Part shown: one piece after another, positions 37,901 to 45,923 of the stretch
How positions within the stretch are numbered: the stretch's first letter is position 1
How the letters are laid out: each line of letters opens with the position of its first letter
Source of the DNA: Alteromonas sp. a30
Lineage (GTDB): Bacteria > Pseudomonadota > Gammaproteobacteria > Enterobacterales > Alteromonadaceae
Assembly (NCBI RefSeq): GCF_026788005.1
Contig: NZ_JABEPE010000021.1
Coordinates: 1-61,762, forward strand
Direction of reading: 5' to 3'
Length of the DNA stretch: 61,762 bases
Made by a program: the position numbers and the translations under genes
The notes under the pieces: model-generated
The model's input: the letters and a program-made list of their open reading frames with translations, nothing else
Databases searched by the model: none
What the model was told of the DNA's origin: nothing

Positions 37901-40900
37901 CCAAGTTTTGTGCCTGTACCGTGGGTTTCCACCAACTGTATTTGCCTTGGGTCGATATTAAAGCGTTGATAAACGTGACGTTGTAGCCGTGTTTGCGACT
38001 CTGGATTTGGCGCGGTAATGCCATTAGTTTTACCGTCTTGATTAGTGCCCCAACCAACAATTGTCGCTTCAATGCGGTCGCCATCACGAAGTGCGTCATC
38101 TAGGCGTTTTAAGCACACTAAACCAACACCTTCGGAAGGCACAAAACCGTTTGCGCGCTGGTCGAAGGTAAAACAACGGCCATCGGACGATAACATACCG
38201 GCATTGCTAGTCATGATGTGAATAGAAGAGCCTCCCATCACACAAACGCCGCCAGCTAATGCCATGTCGCAGTTGTGCAATGTGAGCGCATCACACGCAT
38301 ACGCTAACGCCACCAAAGACGATGAACATGCGGTATCGACGGCAACGCAAGGGCCAAGTAAATTCAACTGATAGGAAATGCGCCCCGTTAAAATCGATGA
38401 GCTTGAGCCTGTTAAACCTTCGGCATTCATTTCGCCCGAATAGCTATGACCATAGTCGTTTGGTCCGCAGCCGACATAAACACCGGTTAAGCTGCCAGAC
38501 AGGCTATCTGGGTCGTAACCTGCGTTTTCTAAACAATGCCAACTGGTTTGCAAAATAACGCGTTGTTGCGGGTCCATTGCCACCGCTTCTTGCGGTGAGA
38601 TCGCGAAGAATAAGGGGTCGAAATGGTCCGCATTTTGTAAACTGCCCATCCATTTGCTGTAGGACTTATTTGCCTGCATCGGATTCGGGTCGTACAACTC
38701 GCCAATATCCCAGCGGGATAAAGGCACTTCTTCAATGCAGTCGCGTTGCTGACATATGTTGTCCCAGTAGGTGTCGATGTCTTTGGCTTTAGGGAATTGA
38801 CCTGCCATACCGATAATGGCGATAACAGGCGCATTCTTTTCAACCGGAGCCTCAACCTGTGGCGCGCTTTCTTGTACGTTTTGCTTGCTGGTGACTGGCT
38901 TTTGTTCGGCAGACGCAACGATTTTCTGCTGAGCAGACGCTTGAGCAATCGGCGCGCTAGGCGCACTGTTTGACTCAGGCAAATTCAGCGTTAACTTTAC
39001 GCTTTTTTCTGGTTGCACAGGTGTGGCAACGTCTGCAACAACACTTTCCGTTTCAATGTGTTTTTCAAGTGGCTGAGCAGGAATCGACGCAGGCGCATTG
39101 GTTGCAGGTAGCAAAGATAAAATGTACTTTGCCAATTTTTCAATTGTGGGATATTGATAAACCTTTGTAACCGCAACATCTAAATCATAAGTTTCGTTGA
39201 TTTTTCGTATCCACGTTACGCCAACTACCGAATCCACGCCTAATTCCACAAACTCTTGTTCCGGTTCGATTTCGTCGTCATCCATACCAAGCTGTTCAGC
39301 AAGTGTGGAAATTAGCATCTCCAGCAAGCTGTTGGCGTCAACCGAGGGTGATGCAGAATGAGTCGCGATGTCGTTTACGTTTGTTGTCGTCATAGCTTCT
39401 GCTCCTGAATCACTGTTGTCTTGCGTTGTCAGGTTGTCGACAAAGCGACTTTCTATGCCATCGAGCACAGCTTGATTACCCACAAATGTTTTTTCATGCA
39501 TGGCTTGCTCAAGCTGATAAACCTGCTGAATCACGCTGGAAAGCCCTTGATTAACCTGCGCTTTGAATGCGGTTAATGTTTGCAGTGGAATTTGCGCTAA
39601 ATGGCTGGCTAAAGTGCGAGCGATAGCAAGGACTTTTTGCCTTGGTGCTACGTTGATTTGTTGGCTTCTTTGCGCTAATTCTCGACCTGCATACTCGCGA
39701 GCGGTAAATAGAATTTCACGGCCTAAGTCTTTGCCGTATTTGTGGGAAAATACCAGTGTTGCGCCCGCTCCCGGCGTGAATCCGTAACCCATGTACGGGC
39801 TAATGTAGATGCTCTCACTACCCAGAATCACAAAGTCGCTATACATACCAAGCGCCCAGCCAGCACCAATACCGTGTCCTTGAATAGCGGCAATAACCGG
39901 TAGCGCACATTGCATGGCGATGTTGTAAATACTGGAATCGGTGAATTTCACCTCTCCACGATGAATTGACTGCAAACCAGACTTGGTGCCACCTAACGAG
40001 AAATACTGATCGTATCCGGTTAACACCACCACTTTGGCGTCTGCCATCGTCGCGATGGTGTCGAATGCGTTGACTAATGCTTCAATCATTTGCAATGACA
40101 ACATGTTGTGCTGTTGCTTATCTTCTAGCACGACTTCAACCACACCATTTTGGTACTGAGTGAGGCTGACTATCCCGGCAATATTTTGGCTATGCATCAA
40201 CCCGCCAAGCGCTTGTTCTGCACCTTCTACGGATACAGACTCGGGTGATAGATTCACCGGTTGTCCTGTTTGCTGAACGGCAAAATCACACCATTGCTGC
40301 TGTGAGATGCTTTCTCCCGCACTTGCCAGTGGCGATTGTGCCGCGCCGTTTAAGGCAGCATCCAACGGCGCAAAGAAATGCTGTTTTAGCAAGGTCAGTG
40401 AGGCTTGCGGCGCTTCTGCCAAGCGGTAAGCAAGGGCTAAGCTGCTTTGTGCAACGTTTTCCTTGGCAACAAAGTGCATACCATTTTTGTCGGATTCACA
40501 CAGTTTTAAGGCGTGTGCTTGATCAAATTGGGTAAAACGAGCGCCAAAACGCTCGGTCAGTAACGCTGTCAATGCCGTATCCGATTGGATCTGCAATTGC
40601 TGAGCGCGCCAATCGTATTCTTGTGACTGCCAAACGCTTAAATCCGCGACACCCGCTAAGAGCAAAGTGGCAAGGCTAGCCTGTTTCTCGTTGCTGCTAA
40701 CTTCGAGCACAATTGGTAAAACGCAAGTTGTTACGGCACTCACCAACTGTCGCAGAGTGAGGTTATCGACACCACTTTGTGGAAGGTGATGCACGCCTTT
40801 AACAATAACGGCGCGGCTGGTTTCTGACGCTGAAACTTGTTGGAGTCCTGCTTGTAATTGCGTGGCTAAATCGGCAATGGCATCAATTGAAATAGGCTGA

Positions 40901-43900
40901 TTGATGTCGATGCCGAACACACCGCGACCTAAGTCGGTTAAATCAATCAAGATACGCGGTCGCTCTTGGCTAAGTGCTTGCTCGGTTTGCATCGGGGGTT
41001 CGGTTTTGATTGCAGCGTTAGGTGTGGCTAAAGCCGGGATCTCGGGTTGCTCAACGTTTGTCGATTCAGACAACGACAGGGTTTGTTTTTTCAAACTCTG
41101 CATTTGCGGCGTTGAAATCCGTTCTGGCGACACCAGTTGTATCGCTTTGGGCTTATGAATTTGCGCTGGCTGCATTTGAGCCTTTTCGACAACTGGCGCT
41201 TGCGCTGGCTGCGCGTTTTGTATCGATTTTGGCGTTGGATTTTGTTCTAACCAATAACGTTGTTTAGCAAAGGGATACGTTGGCAAGGTGACTTTAGTAA
41301 AGCGACGTAACCCTAACATCGCTCGGTAATCTACTGCGTAACCGGCAACTAATAACGCCGCCACACCCGCAAGTTCCGCTTCAAATTCAGCCACATCCAG
41401 AATGGGCCCACAGCCTTGCGATAGCTTGGCAATAAGCTGATCGCCACGCTGTTGTTGTGCTTTTTTCTCTTGCTCACTCACGCTTAAGCGACCTTTAACT
41501 GCGCCGTAAAACACGCCAGAGGCCAATTGAACTTGTGGGTTATTTTTGGGTTTTGCCTCTTTTGAGGTGAATGGCGCTAGTGCTGAAACCGCCGTTTTAA
41601 GTTTTTCCTGCAAGTGGGAAATGCTAGATGCCAACACCACTAAGCGCTGTTTGAAAAGCTTGCGGCCTATTAGCAAGGTGTAAGCAACGCTGCCTGCATC
41701 TAATGCGGGTTGTTGCTGCACATAATCGGAAAGCTGGTTTGCCTGTGCTTGAAGCTGCTCCACCGTGCGAGCGCTCAATACAAACGGGTACACGGGTAAC
41801 ACATCATTAACCATGTGCTGTTGAGGTGCTTCCTCAAACACAATGTGGGCATTCGTGCCACTAAAACCAAAGGAGCTTACTGCCGCGCGACGTGGTTGCC
41901 CCGCTATCGCTGGTTGCCACTTTTGCGCTTGTTGTGGAATGTAAAATGGGCTGTTATCTAGTTCAATATGCTCGTTAAGCTGAGAAAAGTTAGCCAACGG
42001 AGGAATGGTTTGATGCTGTAGCGCCATCAATACTTTAATAGAACCGGCAATACCTGCGCTCGCCAAACCATGCCCAATGCTACTTTTCACTGAGCCTAAT
42101 GCACAAAATGCGCTATCTTGCGTGTACTTCGCAAAGGCTTGTTTTAACGCACGAATTTCGATGGGATCACCTAATTTGGTTCCCGTACCGTGCGTTTCAA
42201 TTAAACCGATAGAGCGCGGGTCGATGTCGAAACGGTCATAAACGCGCTGTTCCAATTCGGTTTGGGAAACCGTGCTGGGTGCCGTAATACCGTTGGTTTT
42301 ACCATCTTGATTAATCCCCCAACCGCGAATAACGCCTTTTATTAAGTCGCCGTCACGTTGCGCCGCAGACAAGGTTTTTAATAGCAACATGCCCACACCT
42401 TCGCAGGGCACAAAACCATTGGCGCGGTTGTCGAAAGTGAAACAACGCCCATCCGCAGATAACATTTCCGCTTTGCTGGTCATAATATGCAAGTTCGGTG
42501 TTGCCATCACATTAACACCACCAGCAAGGGCGACATCACACGTACCTAACTGCAAGTTATTACACGCTTCTGCGATAGCAACTAGGGAAGAAGAGCAGGC
42601 AGTATCCAAGGTGATACACGGACCTTTAAGATTGAGGAAAAAGGCGGTACGTGCGGACAGTATCGATAACGAACGCCCCATTAACCCTTGAGAACTTAAT
42701 TCTTCATCTTGAATGTTTGTGCCGTAATCACCCGGTGCCACGCCGATATAAATGCCACATAACGAGCCAGATAATTCATCTGGGTTGATACCAGCATCTT
42801 CTATACAGCTCCAACTGGCTTGCATAACCATGCGCTGTTGCGGATCCATTGCCACGGCTTCATTTGGGGAAATGGCAAAAAAGGCAGCATCGAACTTATC
42901 GGCATCAGGCAGCATGCCCATCCATTTGCAATTGGTTTTGCCAACCGCTTGAGGATCGGGATGGTAATATTGGTTGTTGTCCCATCTATCCGTGGTCACT
43001 TCGGAAACGCAATCAATGCCTTGCTCAAGGTTGTGCCAAAACGCGCGAATATCGCTCGATTTCGGGAAGCTTCCTGCCATACCTAATACAGCAATAGAGG
43101 CTTTTTGGGATACATCACTTGCAAAATGTGGAACAGCTTCCACTTGTGCAGGCGAACTCAAGACGGATTTATCCTGTAAGGTCGCCTCCGTGGGTTTTAC
43201 CGAGGTCGCCACTAGGCTAGAAAACCCTTGAGGATAAAGGCTTGGTGTGCGCTTTGCCGCGACATGTTGTTGTTCGAGCATACGCCCGATACACATATCG
43301 GTGTAATCAATCATTTGATCACAGGTGTGACTCACAACAACCTTACCGATATGCTGCGCTTGGCCAACATATTGAATGGCTTCGCCAATGCGTTGGAATG
43401 GGTACACACGCGATAAAATCGGCACAATCAATTCGTCTTTTAGCAAAGCAACCATGGCTTCCAGATGCGGTTTCGCGCCTTCGCCTGTATCCATACTTAA
43501 ACGACGTAAATCGATACTGTGAATTGATTGATTACTAACCAAGCGCGACAAATCCAGCTTGGGGCTGGTTTTTAGTGCGTGAACGGCAATTTCTAAGTAA
43601 CGCCCCTGAGGCGCTAAGCAGTTGAGACCGGCTTGAATATGCTCACCAGACAACATATTCAAAACAACATCAACGCCGTGATTTTGGGTGAGTTGTGCTA
43701 TGCGCTTATCAAAAGCTTCGTTTTGGTAATTGATTCTATGCTCAACATTTAATCTGCGTAGCACATCGAGCTTGGCTGCTCTTGATGAAGTTCCCAATAC
43801 CTCACAACCCGCTAACCGAGCTAACTGGATTGCAAGTAGGCCACAACCACCGGTGGCAGTTTGTACTAAGACTTTTTCGTGTGGTGACAGTTGAGCGATG

Positions 43901-44943
43901 TCGAAAGCGTGATACACAATACCAAAGGCAACTGGCAGGCTACAGGCTTCTTCAAAAGTGATGTTACTTGGCTTTAATACGGTGTTGTCGGCAGGCACAT
44001 TGACATGGCTGGCATGCCCGCCCATTTGTTCGCCTGTAATGGCAATAACCGCATCACCTACGCTAAATTCAGTCACGTCGCCACCAACCGCAGTCACCAC
44101 ACCTGCCACTTCAAATCCCGGAACAAATGGGTATTGAGGCATAGTGGGATATAAACCATTCACGCACATGGCATCAGGGAAGTTAATAGCAGAGGCTTTC
44201 ACTTCTACGGTAACTTCGTTGGCTTTGGGTATTGGGTTTTGCCACGCCGATAAAGTGATTTCTTCAAGCGTGTGGACCGTGCTAATCACTAATGCATTGG
44301 CATTTTCTGCCACAACCGGAGTGACTTGGGTTGTTTCTGCCGATGCGACTGAGGAAGGCGCCTCGCGACTAGCTGATACTGGAGTCGAGGTGTTTTCTTG
44401 CGGTGTAGCATTAACAAGAGCGCTTGTGTCTGTGCGCTCATCTGCGACAACGTTGGAAGCAATATGGCTAGCAAGTTGCTTTAAGGTAGGATGGTCGTAC
44501 AACTCCGTCACTGGCATGTCTAAGTTGAAAATGCGATTTAATTCGCGCATCCATTCAACGCCAACAATGGAGTCTAATCCCATATCGGTAAAGCCGGTGT
44601 CATCGCTAACTTCTGACTCTTCCATAAACAAGGTAACGGCAAGGGTTTTGCGTAGTGTTTCTTCCACTTCGCTCAAATTAACACTTTTCAGTCCTTCATT
44701 GGATAAACCCGTGTTGATTGACGCGGTATTCTCTGCCAACTTTTGCGCTTCTGGTTGCTGGTTTTCAGCATGATTAATATTTGCAGATAGCGGTGCATTT
44801 TTCGCATGACCACGGTCATTCTCAATTTGTGAATCTGTTGACTGATTCGGTTGCGTTTTCTTTAAAGAAGCAATTAACTTTTCAGCTTCAGCCAAATCAA
44901 TTGTTTTCGCTTTAACAGCGTTTAAAATTTGATCCAAGGTCAC
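34951..44943 (-). CDS. Trans-AT PKS-B: ACP(W)-ER / KS-dECH-ECH2-ACP(W) / KS-KR
   Basis: A 3,330-residue trans-AT PKS beginning at a GTG codon. Approximate domains: N-terminal docking helix 1-30; W-flagged ACP 92-165 (MGLDSIVGVEW); MDR-type ER 215-545; KS 612-1042 (DTACSSS, THGTGT, SIGHG); degenerate ECH-like region 1328-1532; ECH2-type decarboxylase 1585-1835; W-flagged ACP 1868-1945 (LGVDSVVGVTW); KS 2037-2465 (DTACSSS, HGTGT, NIGH); KR 2700-3222 with nucleotide motif AGALGEVG near 2975; and an ACP-free C-terminal tail. The protein starts with the second carrier of a tandem pair whose first member ends PKS-A. It ends with a KS-KR whose carrier is at the start of PKS-C. ECH2 indicates decarboxylation of the branched intermediate, completing the work of the HCS cassette encoded just upstream. 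TAG abuts the PKS-C ATG. Confidence 0.95.
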   Translation of the reverse strand: MTLDQILNAVKAKTIDLAEAEKLIASLKKTQPNQSTDSQIENDRGHAKNAPLSANINHAENQQPEAQKLAENTASINTGLSNEGLKSVNLSEVEETLRKTLAVTLFMEESEVSDDTGFTDMGLDSIVGVEWMRELNRIFNLDMPVTELYDHPTLKQLASHIASNVVADERTDTSALVNATPQENTSTPVSASREAPSSVASAETTQVTPVVAENANALVISTVHTLEEITLSAWQNPIPKANEVTVEVKASAINFPDAMCVNGLYPTMPQYPFVPGFEVAGVVTAVGGDVTEFSVGDAVIAITGEQMGGHASHVNVPADNTVLKPSNITFEEACSLPVAFGIVYHAFDIAQLSPHEKVLVQTATGGCGLLAIQLARLAGCEVLGTSSRAAKLDVLRRLNVEHRINYQNEAFDKRIAQLTQNHGVDVVLNMLSGEHIQAGLNCLAPQGRYLEIAVHALKTSPKLDLSRLVSNQSIHSIDLRRLSMDTGEGAKPHLEAMVALLKDELIVPILSRVYPFQRIGEAIQYVGQAQHIGKVVVSHTCDQMIDYTDMCIGRMLEQQHVAAKRTPSLYPQGFSSLVATSVKPTEATLQDKSVLSSPAQVEAVPHFASDVSQKASIAVLGMAGSFPKSSDIRAFWHNLEQGIDCVSEVTTDRWDNNQYYHPDPQAVGKTNCKWMGMLPDADKFDAAFFAISPNEAVAMDPQQRMVMQASWSCIEDAGINPDELSGSLCGIYIGVAPGDYGTNIQDEELSSQGLMGRSLSILSARTAFFLNLKGPCITLDTACSSSLVAIAEACNNLQLGTCDVALAGGVNVMATPNLHIMTSKAEMLSADGRCFTFDNRANGFVPCEGVGMLLLKTLSAAQRDGDLIKGVIRGWGINQDGKTNGITAPSTVSQTELEQRVYDRFDIDPRSIGLIETHGTGTKLGDPIEIRALKQAFAKYTQDSAFCALGSVKSSIGHGLASAGIAGSIKVLMALQHQTIPPLANFSQLNEHIELDNSPFYIPQQAQKWQPAIAGQPRRAAVSSFGFSGTNAHIVFEEAPQQHMVNDVLPVYPFVLSARTVEQLQAQANQLSDYVQQQPALDAGSVAYTLLIGRKLFKQRLVVLASSISHLQEKLKTAVSALAPFTSKEAKPKNNPQVQLASGVFYGAVKGRLSVSEQEKKAQQQRGDQLIAKLSQGCGPILDVAEFEAELAGVAALLVAGYAVDYRAMLGLRRFTKVTLPTYPFAKQRYWLEQNPTPKSIQNAQPAQAPVVEKAQMQPAQIHKPKAIQLVSPERISTPQMQSLKKQTLSLSESTNVEQPEIPALATPNAAIKTEPPMQTEQALSQERPRILIDLTDLGRGVFGIDINQPISIDAIADLATQLQAGLQQVSASETSRAVIVKGVHHLPQSGVDNLTLRQLVSAVTTCVLPIVLEVSSNEKQASLATLLLAGVADLSVWQSQEYDWRAQQLQIQSDTALTALLTERFGARFTQFDQAHALKLCESDKNGMHFVAKENVAQSSLALAYRLAEAPQASLTLLKQHFFAPLDAALNGAAQSPLASAGESISQQQWCDFAVQQTGQPVNLSPESVSVEGAEQALGGLMHSQNIAGIVSLTQYQNGVVEVVLEDKQQHNMLSLQMIEALVNAFDTIATMADAKVVVLTGYDQYFSLGGTKSGLQSIHRGEVKFTDSSIYNIAMQCALPVIAAIQGHGIGAGWALGMYSDFVILGSESIYISPYMGYGFTPGAGATLVFSHKYGKDLGREILFTAREYAGRELAQRSQQINVAPRQKVLAIARTLASHLAQIPLQTLTAFKAQVNQGLSSVIQQVYQLEQAMHEKTFVGNQAVLDGIESRFVDNLTTQDNSDSGAEAMTTTNVNDIATHSASPSVDANSLLEMLISTLAEQLGMDDDEIEPEQEFVELGVDSVVGVTWIRKINETYDLDVAVTKVYQYPTIEKLAKYILSLLPATNAPASIPAQPLEKHIETESVVADVATPVQPEKSVKLTLNLPESNSAPSAPIAQASAQQKIVASAEQKPVTSKQNVQESAPQVEAPVEKNAPVIAIIGMAGQFPKAKDIDTYWDNICQQRDCIEEVPLSRWDIGELYDPNPMQANKSYSKWMGSLQNADHFDPLFFAISPQEAVAMDPQQRVILQTSWHCLENAGYDPDSLSGSLTGVYVGCGPNDYGHSYSGEMNAEGLTGSSSSILTGRISYQLNLLGPCVAVDTACSSSLVALAYACDALTLHNCDMALAGGVCVMGGSSIHIMTSNAGMLSSDGRCFTFDQRANGFVPSEGVGLVCLKRLDDALRDGDRIEATIVGWGTNQDGKTNGITAPNPESQTRLQRHVYQRFNIDPRQIQLVETHGTGTKLGDPIEIEALSETFNGFASKVPSGNQKVTAIGSVKTNIGHAQAAAGIASVIKVAKAIQQKTLPPTINFSQLNEHISLDDTPFYINTERKAWDVAQGHKRHGCVSSFGFSGCNAHLVLSEHTNAIQDSPSPTGAKPGANELIVLSARTEPQLVEQVRHLHDFLISDAKGDDLALADIAYTLQVGRKAMQFRLALVVDSLTALTSQLAKCLDQAAAKKTLATGKNAFAGEAGKDKSMLDLFGNNSELKQSMQTWLQQGNFAPLAEIWVKGVNVNWQDLYQGALRKRVALPLYPFAQESYWIGADSKKSNVAQQTPHNVDLSQSDELDASIVCDSTKPLHTNESHQTQSEKTQPEFLYVQECWQDAALDSIANQPDIVTRVTASLDANALSPVHVLVLFEQVREGEKFIQTVNAQLDAISPALRDYVVIKREQISEMDEVFYQGLRSQPADVVFFLGAGKPSLNGTHTTAEKALKPIFELSRHLVAHQSHHACELYYCCSDTVINQVEGENTQAEISPYALYQQGLSGLFRAVASEVETHHFCTVTHSQSAYQQGLAYDEIAQEWLTHWLGEKGSSKKQGYSAAAQLAMVRYADETNANTSSRRQVATLCELPSEALVSEQAQSHQPILREGATYLMAGALGEVGLAVCLKLAEKYRPTLVMLSRREQDQNINAQLDKLTQAGAKVKYYAVDINDFQALSQVYASMKKDVGDIHGVWHLARQVSDARMEHKSTASFFNTIAAKTEGTLNLDAITKDEPLDFFLAFSSMAAFGIEGSCDYGYSTAFQNQFARYRNQLVSSQQRHGVSSAICWGQWSLDHYSNEQRDLLLWQMGFDFISPEHAIALSQRLLNHARSSLQDYAVLGVLAVNDKAKVRDFYQLAEPPYHAPQINAKASVDTVSQSAPPQSTSPKIVTLPRGAIREADEGNAEKSSATSATQDNEQCSALEKALQLISEPSSKDALAQLEAQLLNASPDELAALYQKLVNEE
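35280..38835 (-). other. Split module KS-KR (carrier on next protein)
   Basis: The KS is intact (DTACSSS, ETHGTGT, NIGHAQ). The KR has AGALGEVG instead of the usual GGxGxxG, and the catalytic Tyr is followed by Gly-Tyr-Ser-Thr (35561-35610), so the Asn of YxxxN is Thr. About 100 residues of linker and a charged helix follow, with no ACP. The next protein begins with an ACP, so this is one module over two polypeptides. Confidence 0.82.
39110..40190 (-). other. ECH2-type decarboxylase domain and W-flagged ACP
   Basis: A crotonase domain with the oxyanion stretch GHGIGAGWALG (about 39847-39890) and MGYGFTPGAGATL, the latter typical of PksI/MupK/CurF-ECH2 decarboxylases. It is followed by ACP LGVDSVVGVTW. 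In beta-branching, ECH2 decarboxylates the glutaconyl-type intermediate to leave a methyl-bearing double bond. It is the only ECH2 seen in the window. Confidence 0.87.
40350..40960 (-). other. Degenerate ECH-like domain preceding ECH2
   Basis: The region starting at DLTDLGRGVFGIDI and ending near LAYRLAEAPQASLTLL follows the same order of crotonase landmarks as the adjacent ECH2. In particular, its tail matches LARTLASHLAQIPLQTLTAF of ECH2. The glycine-rich oxyanion segment is replaced by EVSSNEKQASL, so catalysis is unlikely. It appears to be a decayed duplicate or a structural partner. Confidence 0.55.
41820..43110 (-). other. KS upstream of the ECH2 module (PKS-B)
   Basis: The KS has Cys in DTACSSS, His in THGTGT and His in SIGHG. 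It directly follows the ER, as does the last KS of PKS-C, and these two KSs share stretches such as the DPQA and NCKWMG regions. The ACP-ER-KS block thus occurs twice in the cluster. Confidence 0.85.
43310..44300 (-). other. Enoylreductase domain after split beta-branching ACP pair (PKS-B)
   Basis: MDR-type enoylreductase with PFVPGFEVAGV, TATGGCGLLA (near 43820-43865) and HIGKVVVSH. It is a close relative of the PKS-C ER. It follows a W-flagged ACP that pairs with the W-flagged ACP ending PKS-A, so it probably reduces the branch made at that junction. Confidence 0.85.
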
Positions 44944-45125
44944 AGAAATTTACCACTTTTTATCGTATTAATTATTCTTTTGCCTTAACCCATTAACGAA
45001 AGAAGTTAATGCAAGCGTTACTTTTAATGTCGTCATTCATTTAAATACAATGAGTCACTAAAATGCACCAATAGAGGCTTTTTTTACACGATTTGAGATT
45101 ATACTAACGCATTTAGAGTCATTTG
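44944..45125 (-). promoter_or_regulatory. 182-bp A+T-rich gap before PKS-B, possible promoter region
   Basis: The only sizeable non-coding gap in the right half of the cluster, markedly richer in A+T than the flanking genes. It contains loose sigma-70-like hexamers, for example TTGTAT and TTAAAA separated by 17 nt on the minus strand. It also holds a perfect inverted repeat (listed separately). No gene or clear terminator was seen. A promoter for the PKS-B transcript is plausible but unproven. Confidence 0.3.
44991..45011. repeat. Perfect 7-bp inverted repeat CATTAAC-7-GTTAATG
   Basis: CATTAAC at 44991-44997 and GTTAATG at 45005-45011 are perfect inverted arms around a 7-nt spacer. They lie about 50 bp upstream of the PKS-B start. 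Dyad symmetry of this size suits a dimeric regulator's operator, but no regulator gene is in the window and chance occurrence cannot be excluded. Confidence 0.5.
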
Positions 45126-45923
45126 TTAGCACTTTTTTTCCCACGGAAATATTCCTTCTTCCACATATCGACGTATTGCGTTCAAATTATCCTGATCGGA
45201 AAACACCTCTGCATTCATCGAAAGTGAGGTATTTTTAGCCGTCGTTAAAATAGGATTAATTTCACTTATAAATCGTTTATATCGTGTAATTGTCTTTTTT
45301 GACATTCGCCTTAACCGCATTAAATGCTTACGTAATAACGGTTTACTTTTCTCACCTAAATCATCTACCAATCCCCACTCCGTTGCTTTTTCAGCAGAAA
45401 TAGTTTGAGTCGTTACGGTCAAATAATGTGCTTTTTGTGTGCCCACCTTTCTAACCAAAAAGGGCATAACACAAGCCGGAATTAAACCGAATAAAAGTTC
45501 AGATAATGAAAAGGTCACAGTTGTGTCCGCAATGACTAAGTCGCAGGCAGAAACAAAACCCACTCCACCCGCATTCACTTTTCCACGAACATGGGCAATG
45601 GTCATGAAAGGCCCGGTCGCTAACAAAAGCCACAGGTTGTAAAGAAACTCAGGATCGTTTTCTACTTCACCGTGACTTTGATGCGATTCAGCCATTGCGC
45701 CAAAGTCAGCGCCAAAACAAAACACTTCGGGCAACCCCTCAAGCACAACCACGGTGCATTCCGTTGCTTGTAACGCGGTCAATAGCTGGGTTAGCTCCTG
45801 CAACATGGTGCCGTTAATGGTGTTGTTAGCTTCAGGCCGATAGAGCTGAATGGTGCAGATCGGGTTGTCGATCTGCACGCGAATGGTCTGAAATGCCAAC
45901 TGAGAAAGCTGGTTTAAGTCCAT
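45126..45923 (-). CDS. Enoyl-CoA hydratase-like dehydratase (ECH1) of the beta-branching cassette
   Basis: A 265-residue crotonase-fold enzyme. In HCS cassettes ECH1 dehydrates the HMG-like intermediate on the acceptor ACP to a glutaconyl form. Visible landmarks are the first oxyanion segment CFGADFG (about 69-75), the second RGKVNAGGVGF (113-123), and SELLFGLIPA (141-150), which is typical of the PksH/CurE/MupJ group and contains the conserved Glu. Length is normal. The ATG at 45923 overlaps the last codons of the HCS gene by 10 nt, indicating translational coupling. It is the last gene of the cassette; the partner decarboxylase ECH2 is fused into PKS-B. A general catabolic hydratase is unlikely given this context. 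Confidence 0.93.
   Translation of the reverse strand: MDLNQLSQLAFQTIRVQIDNPICTIQLYRPEANNTINGTMLQELTQLLTALQATECTVVVLEGLPEVFCFGADFGAMAESHQSHGEVENDPEFLYNLWLLLATGPFMTIAHVRGKVNAGGVGFVSACDLVIADTTVTFSLSELLFGLIPACVMPFLVRKVGTQKAHYLTVTTQTISAEKATEWGLVDDLGEKSKPLLRKHLMRLRRMSKKTITRYKRFISEINPILTTAKNTSLSMNAEVFSDQDNLNAIRRYVEEGIFPWEKKC

Noticed and set aside
44144-44773. Plus-strand open frame of 209 codons
   Set aside because: It lies wholly antisense to the well-conserved ER and ACP of PKS-B, has no recognisable motif and no ribosome site. Its length follows from the codon bias of the coding strand. The many other plus-strand frames of 60-160 codons were rejected for the same reason.
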